NCBI RefSeq assembly: GCF_050624435.1 | Contig: NC_134546.1 | Span: 74,875,700-74,939,699 of the forward strand | Length of the DNA stretch: 64,000 bases | Direction of reading: 5' to 3' | From: Tenrec ecaudatus | Taxonomy: Eukaryota; Chordata; Mammalia; Afrosoricida; Tenrecidae | In this document: piece after piece, positions 35,242 to 43,385 of the stretch | Layout: the number at the start of each line of letters is the position of its first letter | How positions within the stretch are numbered: the first letter of the stretch is position 1 | Notes under the pieces: model-generated | What the model saw: only the letters and a program-made list of their open reading frames with translations | What the model was told of the DNA's origin: nothing | The model's database searches: none | Translations under genes and position numbers: made by a program

Positions 35242-36668
35242 TTCAGTGTCCTCGAGGACCGGGTCAACACCTTTTGGGGGTCCTTTCTTGGCCGGGGGCT
35301 TCTCCGGGCAGTCCTTTTTCCAATGGCCCAATTTTTTGCAATAGGCACATTGGTCCTTCCCAAGCGGCTTACGGGGGCCTCACGCTGGCAGATGTTAGGA
35401 ATTTTGTGAAGGTCTGTCACTGGCAAGCAATACTCGGGCCACCTTTTGAGTAAGCGTGTGAGTGGCTTCCTTGGGGTCTTCTCTATTGTCAAAAACCCTC
35501 TGAGCTATGGCCAATAATTCAGACAAAGACTTTCCTTCAAACTCTTCTAATTTCTGGAGCTTTTTTCTAATATCTGGGGCAGACTGGGCTACAAACTGAA
35601 CTGCTAGGGCGGCCTGTCGATGGGGGTGTAAGTCCGATAGGCCTTACACAGCCTTTCTAGAAACGCTGTTGAGCTCTCTGTAGGTCATTGCCTGGTCTCA
35701 ACTATCTTTGAAAGATTGATGGGCTTTTTATCCGCACCCTTGGCCCCCTCTTGTAGGATAAGGCGGAGCGATTGAGAGCCCGTTCCCCCGCAGAGGTGTT
35801 GCGGTTCCATTCGGGATGGGTGGAGGGGAACGCGGCCTCAATGAGGGCTGGGTCAGTGACGGGTTCTCCATCCTCATCTTAAACATTTTTCTTAGATTCC
35901 ATTTTAATTCTTTCTCGCTCTTCAGCAGTGAACAGGATGTTTAAGAGCTGCTGGCAATCATCGCAGGTGGGCTGATGGATGTAAAAGACAGACTCTAGGA
36001 GAATACTCATGGCTTGGGGCTCCTCACTGAAGTGGGGGTTTTGAATTTTCCAATTATAAAGGTCAGAAGTGGTAAAAGGGACATAGACTCTTAAATTGCG
36101 CCCACAGCTATCAACTTCTCCAACCTCACGTAGTGGGAGCTGGGCGGCTGGGGGGTTGTTGCCAAAAGGGGCTCCTGACCAGGTATGGGGAGGACTAAGA
36201 GGATCGGGTTGGGTGGAGTCGGGGAAAACGGCTCTGGTGGTGGTGGCTGGTGTAGGGGTTCCCAGTGTAGCCGGTCTTGGATCGGTGTACGGGGGAGGTC
36301 TGTCCTGGCGGGCAACAGCGGGCTCCTCTGGGGGCGAGGGCAAGACTGGTTTGGAGACCCGCCCTTGTCCCGGCAGTTTTCCGGCCAGAAGGACTGGCCT
36401 TCGCAGGTGGTGGTCTAAACGGTTTGCTGGGTCCGGTGGACACCCACAAGCTTTTAAATACTTAGGGCTATCATAAATGATATCAATATAGGGAAATTGA
36501 TCTGGGTGACCCGGAGTGCTATAACAAATCCACTGGACCAATGAAGCTTGGAGGGGATTAAAAGAGCCCTCCAGGGGCGAGTCCACTCCAAATGTGGGCC
36601 ACTCAGATTCACAGAATTTTCTCAAATTAAAAGCGTCTACAGAAACACTTTATCTGTCCCCCCAGCGC
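35199..36668 (-). pseudogene. Gammaretroviral gag of the inner provirus
   Basis: Matrix-like wording FCESEWPTFGVDSPLEGSFN opens the frame 36,625-35,879. A late-domain motif PPPY follows at about residue 110 of that frame in a proline-rich p12-like region, then the capsid start FTTSDLYNWKIQNPHFSEEP and HQPTCDDCQQLLNILFTAEE. After stops near 35,879 the rest of capsid is broken. One CCHC knuckle, [14 protein letters not shown], lies at 35,308-35,349, in a different frame from the longest open frame there. The true gag start upstream of the matrix wording is lost behind a stop (taa near 36,653). Confidence 0.9.
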
Positions 36669-37110
36669 CTGAAATCAGAAAAAAAATTTTAACACACATT
36701 CAAGCGGGGTGGGCGAGCCCTGGACTAAACATTCGCGGGTATTATCGGAACCCTTAGAATTTTCCTGGCCCATAATTAAGCTTAAAGAGACAAATAATAC
36801 GTACAATCCTAATAACAAAAATGACAAGCTTCCAGTTAGACAAACTTCCTATCAGCATTTTTGGCCGGCCACATTCACTCTCACTTCAAAATTTGGAATT
36901 TCCAATAAACCAGGACCTCCACAGTCGTCACTGTTTCAGTCAGACTCCGGGGCCTGCGACGGCGTACCGTTCCCCGTAAGTCTCACTGCGGAGCGCTCCT
37001 AACCAGGAATCAGGAATGAAAACAGGTCGTGCAGGCAGTAACTGGGCTGCTGGGTCAGGACCCTCCAGGAGTGAGTTGCAGGCAGGGACCCCAGTCCCTG
37101 GGGTCTGGGG

Positions 37111-37129
37111 AATCTCGCTGGGGCCTCCA
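37111..37129 (-). other. Primer-binding site matching tRNA-Thr
   Basis: On the - strand, two bases after the 5' LTR, stands tggaggccccagcgagatt. By my recollection of the acceptor arm ending ...tcgctggggcctcca, this is complementary to the 3' end of a tRNA-Thr (UGU). tRNA-Gln is a weaker alternative with at least three mismatches. Confidence 0.75.
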
Positions 37130-37131
37130 AA

Positions 37132-37637
37132 TGTTAGCGAGTGAGACCGTCACTCAGACCACTCACTGAAACAGATGGAAACAGTAAAGTTTTATTCAGA
37201 CAGATTCGAATCTGGGCCCACACCCGCTATTGAGACAGGCTCAGTCTGTAAGGCGAGGGCCCTGAACAGCATTAAAGTAGAAGGTTTTATACTTCCTTGT
37301 GGGGCGTCTTGCCAAACAAGGGGAGGGGGAAGGCAAGTCCTTGTGTGAAACTGGTAAAACATTCTCCAGATAGTGAAACAAGACAGTTTTAAAGTCTAAC
37401 AAAGCAAGTTCTACATTTAAGGTCAGTTTGTCCCCAGTGGTCTGCCAACCGATACTGTAGTTAGGCTAGGCTGCTTTGGAGTGTAAACATCCTGGGCTGG
37501 GCTACACCTGTTCCAGGCTGCAATTTAATTTTTTTTCCATTTCTGACCTGGGGGTGACCTGCCTGTTACTGTTACAGGGCACCCATTCCTGACCAGGTGG
37601 TGGCCTGCCTGTTACTGTTACAGGGAACAGCGTCACA
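37132..37637 (-). repeat. 5' LTR of the inner provirus
   Basis: It runs on the - strand from tgtgac at 37,637 to taaca at 37,132. TATAAAA is at 37,285-37,291 and AATAAA at 37,191-37,196, in the right order for U3-R-U5. In U3 an identical 22-mer is repeated at 37,558-37,579 and 37,604-37,625, an enhancer-like tandem repeat of 46 bp period, shared with the 3' LTR. Confidence 0.92.
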
Positions 37638-37642
37638 GAGAA
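37638..37642. repeat. Target-site duplication gagaa (right)
   Basis: Partner of 32,250-32,254; outer gag resumes here in register. Confidence 0.9.
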
Positions 37643-38542
37643 CTCGAATACTACTTGTCAGCCTGCCATAGGCCCTTTCAAAGAACAGAGCAAGCTGTTA
37701 GATTGTATCAGGCTTTGCAAAGATGTAGGGACAGATGAGCAAAGAGCCAACCTCATGGCTACAGCTTTGGCAAGCTATGCCAGACCTAAAGAGAGATGCT
37801 TTACATGTAGAGCAAGGGACATTACCAGAGAGACTGCAGGCAGATATCGCAAAAGAACAGGGAAGTTTACAACAGAAGGGACCCAGGCAGAGGGCCTGAG
37901 ATGAGCTCAAAGGAATCCGGACTCTGCCCCCGCTGCAATAGAGGCAGGCACTGGGCAAAGAATTGTTGTTTAAAGCTTAACAGTAAAGGACATGTACAAG
38001 GAGATAACGCCCAGCCAATAAAACGTGTCGTGGGGCGTGCTCTGAGCCCCTCTAAACGGAGCACAGGAGATAATCCTCAGATGCAGGGCTCCATTGGAAG
38101 TGCTACGGATCCTCAGTCTGATGTCCACTCCTTCCAGCACCGATCAGATATTTGGCTCTCCTCCTCTAGTAAAGGGAACTCTTCACTAAATTTGACCAGT
38201 CAGGAAAACATCCAGCTTTTACCCAATAATGAGCCTACTGCAGTCAAAACAGGAATTGGAGGCCACTTACCAGAGGGCACAATTGGGCTTTTGTTAGGGA
38301 AATCTGATTTAAATGCACTCAGTATACAAGCTATCATAGATGTGATTGATCAGAATCATGATGGAGAAATTAAAGTGATGGTTAGATCCAGCATGCCCTG
38401 GGTCATAAGGAAAGGAGACAGTTTAGGGCAGCTATTGCTACTCCCTTATGCTCCCAAAAATGAAAATAATGTTGCTGAGGGAGAGACAGGTGGCTCCAGG
38501 AGTCAGGAGGTATTTTGGAGCCCTGTTCTAGATAAGCAGTAG
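37643..38542 (+). pseudogene. Betaretroviral nucleocapsid and dUTPase
   Basis: After the insertion gag continues to the first knuckle (CFTC), which is split by a one-base shift (its second half GHYQRDC is in the next frame). The second knuckle CPRCNRGRHWAKNC is intact CX2CX4HX4C near 37,925. The same 213-codon frame (37,901-38,542) runs into a dUTPase-like domain with GTIGLLLGKSDLN, VIDQNHDGEI and GDSLGQLLLLPY, corresponding to motifs 2, 3 and 4. Viral dUTPase hydrolyses dUTP. The glycine-rich last motif is not recognisable. Confidence 0.85.
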
Positions 38543-38544
38543 TG

Positions 38545-38854
38545 TCCGTTTATGGAGCTAACAATTGAAGGAAAGAAATTCTCAGGATTCTTGGACTCAG
38601 GGGCTGAAGTCTTTACAATCTGGGCTCATGAAACCAGTGGTAACTCTCACCCCCATTAATCTGTGGGGAAGCAATCTATTACAGCAGTGGGGGCTAGATT
38701 ATATAACCCTCCACAAGATTCAGTAGCACAGAATATCATGAGGAAAATGGGATATAAAGGTAATGGACCTGGAAAGGATGAGCAGGGAGATCCATGGCCC
38801 ATTGAGGTGACTCCCAAAAATGACCGTCATGGCCTAGGATATCCAAATTTTTAG
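38545..38854 (+). pseudogene. Betaretroviral protease and G-patch
   Basis: FSGFLDSGAEVFTIW gives the aspartic protease active site as Asp-Ser-Gly. A stop follows near 38,660. The next frame reads MRKMGYKGNGPGKDEQGDPW and GLGYPNF, the glycine-rich G-patch appended to betaretroviral proteases, ending in a stop at 38,854. The flap region is damaged. Confidence 0.88.
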
Positions 38855-38904
38855 TCGGGGCCGCTGTCGTAAAGCCTGCACCCATCAAGCTGACTTGGAA
38901 GTCT

Positions 38905-39640
38905 GATGACCCAATATAGGTAGAGCAGTGATCCCTTAATAATGAAAAATTGCAGGCTCTACATGATCTAGTACAAGAACAGCTGAAAGAGGGTCATATT
39001 GCAGAGACTCTTAGCCCCCGGAACTCCCCTGTCTTTGTCATTAGAAAGAAATCAGGCAGATGGAGGATGCTCATAGACTTGAGAGCTATTAATTCTATTT
39101 TACAACCTATGGGGACTATGCAGCCAGGCCTCCCTTCACCTAGCACGATTCCAAAAAACTGGGATATGATTGTGATAGACCTGAAAGATTGTTTTTACAC
39201 TATTTAGTTAGATCCTGCTGATTATGAAAGATTTGCTTTCACTGTACCTGAACTAAACCATAAAGCTCCGAATAAGAGATACCACCTTAAAACTCTGGCT
39301 CAAGGCATAGTAAACAGTGCTACTATGTGTCAATTCTTCATAGGGAAGGTGCTGGAGCCGGTCAGAGGACTATTCTCTGAGGCGTATATAATACACTATA
39401 TGGATGATATTTTTACAGCTGCACCTAACAGTGCCATGTTGAGGCAGACTTATATGCACGTCAGTGAAGCAGTCTCTCAGGCGGGATTAGTAATTGCTCC
39501 TGATAAGATTCAAACTACCAATCCCCACATCTATCTTGGTACAGTGATAGATCGGAGGACAGTAAAGCCACAAAGACTTGAGATTAGATAAGACCACCTT
39601 AGAACATTAAATGATTTCCAAAAGCTTCTAGGAGAGATAA
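38905..39640 (+). pseudogene. Betaretroviral reverse transcriptase
   Basis: The fingers/palm read [37 protein letters not shown] and [11 protein letters not shown], then a TAG at about 39,205. The palm continues to YIIHYMDDIFTAAPNS with catalytic YMDD at 39,397-39,408, followed by a TAA near 39,590. YMDD is the usual form in betaretroviruses and contrasts with YVDD of the nested provirus. At least two in-frame stops; no active enzyme. Confidence 0.92.
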
Positions 39641-40760
39641 ACTGGGTAAGGCCTTACCTAGGAATCCCCACAGAAGAACTCAAACACTTATTTGACATAT
39701 TAAAGGGGGACCCTCAGTTGAACAGTCCCAGAGAGCTCACTCCTGAGGCTCGCCTGGAACTACATTTGGGGGAGGAGAGGCTCAGCCAGGGGAAGATCTA
39801 TCATGTCGATCCTGACAAGAGCATACACCTTATTATCTTTCACACTCCAGTCACTCCCACTGCAACTCTGGCCCAAGAGGACAAGCCTTTCGAGTGGATA
39901 CATTTAGGGAACACAGGTCCAAAGGTCATCTGGCCTTATTGGGAGCAAGTAGCTAAGCTACTATCCAAAGGCAGGCTCTGCTGCCAGCAGCTGTGTGGTT
40001 TTGATCCAGCTGTCATAATTCTGCCTTACACTCCCGCTCAAGTGAGGAACGTTTTAGAACTTGCCACGGATTTTCAGATAGCCCGAGCCGAATTTTATGG
40101 TAAGCTAGACTGTCACTATCCTCCAGGGAAGCTTTGGGGCTTTCTAAAGCAGACTCACTGGACCCTCAGCAAAGTGTTCTCACACAAGCCGATTACAGGA
40201 GCGCCCACTTACTTCACATATGGCTCCAGCAATGGCATGGCAGCCTACTGGGGTCCCTCCTCTCATGCTTTTCAAACTGGCTACACCTCTGCTCAGAAAA
40301 CAGATATTTGCTATCATTTTATTACTTAAGGAGGCAAAGCAACCTATCAATATAATCAGTGACTCTGCCTACACAGTGCAGGTCTGTTCCTTTATTGAGA
40401 CAACAAAGTTGAAGGTAGATCCATACTCTGACATTGGCAAATTATTCCTCACTTTACAGAAACAGGTAAGAGCATGCTCTCATCCCTTCTTCATAGGACA
40501 TACGAGAGCACACACGCGGCTGCCGGGGCTGATTTCCCTGGGAAATGCCAATACAGACATGCTAACACAAAAGGCATTCACTACCCTAGAGCCTCCGCAA
40601 GCAGAACACCAAAGGTTACACAACAATGCTGCCAGCCTTAGGAATAGATTTCACCTGACATGGACAGAGGCCAGGCAGATTGTCAGAGAATGCCCTCACT
40701 GCCATCACACCTCACTCAGAGAAGGGTCTGACGGAGTCAACCCACGTGGTGGCTAGTCAA
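39641..40760 (+). pseudogene. Betaretroviral RT connection, RNase H and integrase N-domain
   Basis: The connection reads FEWIHLGNTGPKVIWPYWEQ. RNase H begins with YFTYGSSNGMAAYWG (the first Asp is replaced by Tyr-Gly-Ser wording), continues in another frame with IIDSAYTVQ-like ISDSAYTVQVCSF and GHTRAHTRLPG. The integrase zinc-binding HHCC follows: HNNAASLRNRFHLTWTEARQ and CPHCHH. A frameshift near 40,290 and a TAG near 40,754 interrupt it. Confidence 0.85.
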
Positions 40761-41420
40761 ACGCTATCTGGCAAATGGATGTCACTCACATACCTTCATT
40801 TGGACGTCTAGGACCTGTGCAAGTTACCATAGACACCTTCTCAGGATTTTTATGGGCATCAGCCATTGCTGGCAAGTCCACAAAATATGTCATCAGCCAC
40901 CTGCTAGCCTGTTTCGCTGTGATGGGCACTCCTACACACTTAAAGACAGACAGTGGCCTTGCCTACACTAGCAAGAGATTTCACAATTTCTGCAAAGATT
41001 GGAACATCCATCACATAACAGGTATACCTTTACAACCCCCAAGGCCAAGCCCTCATTGAATGGGCACATGGCACAATAAAAACACAATTATCTAAACAGA
41101 AGGGGGAAATGAAAGGTGAGACAGCACACAATAGACTCCATTTGACCCTATTGACTCTAAATTTCTTCTCACTACCAAAGGACTCTAATGTAACTAGGGC
41201 AGAGAAATACATTTCTACCTCCATAGAGAAAGCTGACCAGGAGAAAATCTGGTGGAGAAACGACGACGGGGTGTGGAAACCAGGCTTGCTGGTGACCAGG
41301 GGTAGGGTCTATGCTTATATGCTTTCAGATGGCAGAGAAAGTAGATGGATCCCCCTTAGAAGAATCCAACCACAGATTGAGAGGAACAAGGAAAAGGATG
41401 AATCCACCTAGCCACTCCAA
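40761..41420 (+). pseudogene. Betaretroviral integrase core and C-terminal domain
   Basis: The core has the DDE pattern: IWQMDVTHIPSFG, LKTDSGLAYTSKRF, and ALIEWAHGTIKTQLS, with a frameshift near 41,045 between the second Asp and the Glu. The C-terminal domain reads WWRNDDGVWKPGLLVTRGR and SRWIPLRRIQP. Integrase joins viral DNA to the genome. The frameshift removes function. Confidence 0.92.
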
Positions 41421-41559
41421 CCCTGACTCTGTCCCAGTCAAGGAGATAAAAGCCCCCTCTATAAGTAAGAGACATTGTAGGATCAAATGCTCTACAATAC
41501 ATCCCCCTAACTGGGGACAGATAAAAGCTTTGAACTAGGAGGCACGAACAACACTAGCC

Positions 41560-41951
41560 AACACTGGCAGGCCTGTCACCTGTGAGAGTGTGCTCCTGGC
41601 AAGGCTTGCTGTCATGTCTGTTGTCTCCACGGAGGTAAGTGCCAATCACGCTTATTGGGCTTATGTCCCCCATCCCCCTCTACTAGAAATCATGGAGTGG
41701 ACCCAGGCTCGCCCTGTCGTGTTTGTAAATGATTCAGTATAGACCCCAGGGCTTTGGGGAAATGGAATAACCAGACACCCCGATGAAGAGGGCAGCGATT
41801 TTAATTTCACTCTGGGATTTGAAACTCTGCCTTTATGTGTGGGTGCCAGCCCTAGTTGTTTAAACGTTAACTCTCAGGCATGGAATAACTGGGTGACCTT
41901 TAATAAAAGCAGCTATGGCTTCTATATGATAATGGGCGAAGCATTTGCAGA
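41560..41951 (+). pseudogene. Betaretroviral env, amino-terminal fragment
   Basis: Wording such as AYWAYVPHPPL, VVFVNDSV and LPLCVGASPSCLNV resembles the start of the surface subunit of ERV-K class env genes. A TAG follows VFVNDSV near 41,741. Similarity stops at 41,951, where sequence homologous to 9,885 onward begins. No transmembrane subunit or 3' LTR is present. Confidence 0.75.
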
Positions 41952-43385
41952 ATAATAATGAGTTAAATTTGAGGTAGACAACAAAGAAAATCATGGGTGT
42001 ACACAGATAAATGACAATTTACCTTAGTATTTAGTGTTTCCTCGAGCTATGAACATATTTCACCCTGTTCTCAGAACTACGTTTTATGGGGATTCATGAT
42101 CATGTGGAAGAGTTAGACCATAGCAGTGTTTGCTATATGTTTTGTTTTTTTTTTCTCCTCAGAGGAGCAGATTCTTCCCATTCTAAATTGTAATGCAGGA
42201 TTGTGATGCTGGGAATCTACATGGTGATGAAGTGGGAGAACAGGAAGTTTCTATGTGTTCTTCTGATTGAGGCTGAACCTTTTATAGCACCTGGGCAGTA
42301 AGGCTCTAACCTTCATGCCTGGGGTGTAGTGTATAGCTTGGCCTGTCCATGCTCCTTTCCTTCATTGAAAAATCTCCTTTATGTTTGATCTTTTAATAAC
42401 TGTTCACTATACCCTCACATTTAGGTCTCATGGGTAGAATAAGGGGTGTCTGGTTGATAGGGGAAATATTTTACCTCCAGCTATGAAAAGTCAATGGAAT
42501 TGTCCTTTCTCTGGTGAGAAATCTTTTGAGTTGATAAAAGTCTCCCCCTCCAGTGTCTGAAACACAGGGCTCATTTTGAATGTTCACTTGAAAATCTGGA
42601 GGGGTTTTTTAGTCAAAGTCCACAAAGTTCGGGGCTCCACTAATGACTGGCCCCAGAACTTTCTCACTGTCTCAGTAAACAGTACTGTCTCTAGAAATTT
42701 ATAAAATTTTAATTTACATTTTTGTTTTGTTTTATCAAAAGCGTGTGTCTGGTAGCTTCTGATTCAGGTAAGCAGAACACAGTTGTTCCCATCTGAATAG
42801 ACCTCCTTTAGATTTTGGATGGCATTTGATATGCCAATTCACTTCAGTTCTCGATGCATGCAAGGACTCCCAGCATTAGTGCACCCACGGCTCATGTTGC
42901 AAAATAAGAAGCAGGTGCCTGACTCAGAGAGGAGGAGACAGTCCAAGAAAGAGAGCAGGGGTCCAGAGTGGAAATAGAGGGGCAGGTGTCCAGAGAGGGC
43001 CTAGAGCTTGTATGTGGGCAGAGAGTTGTGGTCATCTCCATGTGACAAGACATTATAGAGGGATGAGTGGACAGATAGTATAGGGTGTTTCATCGCCCAG
43101 CACCGGGAAACTGATCTACATTTGATCACCCCTTTTGCTTTGTCCCTAGGTTCTTCGAGCTGAAACCTAAGAAACCAATGCCCTGGCCTTGAAATGAAGA
43201 GCATCCAATGGTTACTAAGTTTCCTCCAGCCCTGAGCACTTGAACTGTTTTAGGACCATTCAGGCAAGGAAGGATTCCCCCCACCCCCAGAAAATAGGTA
43301 CTGTACACTAGAAAAATATCTGAGTTTGTAGAGATATGTCCTAATCTTATGGGCTCTTGTTAATCTTTTTCACAACACTGATATC
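41952..43385. repeat. Segmental duplication block 1, right copy
   Basis: Counterpart of 9,885-11,330. Its left edge abuts broken env and shares the short word aataatgag with the left copy. Its right edge is the poly-T of an L1. No gene seen. Confidence 0.9.

Larger units (their letters stand above)
32255..37637 (-). mobile_element. Gammaretrovirus-like provirus with two LTRs, internally deleted
   Basis: Two LTRs of about 510 and 506 bp in - orientation flank 4.4 kb with gag, protease, RT and RNase H; integrase and env are absent. The LTR ends are tgtgac...taaca, with a 5 bp gagaa duplication outside. The capsid word DLYNWKIQNPHFSEEP, a single CCHC knuckle, an in-frame gag-pol stop and RT with YVDD place it among gammaretrovirus-like class I ERVs. 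The LTRs differ at about 25-30 positions by hand count (near 5%), so it is younger than its heavily damaged host element but not recent. A tRNA-Thr primer site suggests an ERV-T-like lineage; that name is an inference. Confidence 0.93.
31662..41951 (+). mobile_element. Betaretrovirus-like (ERV-K class) provirus remnant, interrupted by another provirus
   Basis: Gene order is gag (CA, NC), dUTPase, protease with G-patch, RT, RNase H, integrase and the start of env, all on the + strand. NC-linked dUTPase and the protease G-patch are marks of betaretroviruses. Both ends are missing: the left end starts inside capsid behind an L1 tail, with no LTR, PBS or matrix, and the right end stops inside env where duplicated host DNA begins. 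Between 32,255 and 37,637 a second provirus is inserted in opposite orientation. Many stops and frameshifts are present in every gene. It is an old genomic copy with no capacity to make particles. Confidence 0.93.

Noticed and set aside
36096..36476. Glycine-rich + strand frames
   Set aside because: Antisense of the proline-rich p12-like part of gag.
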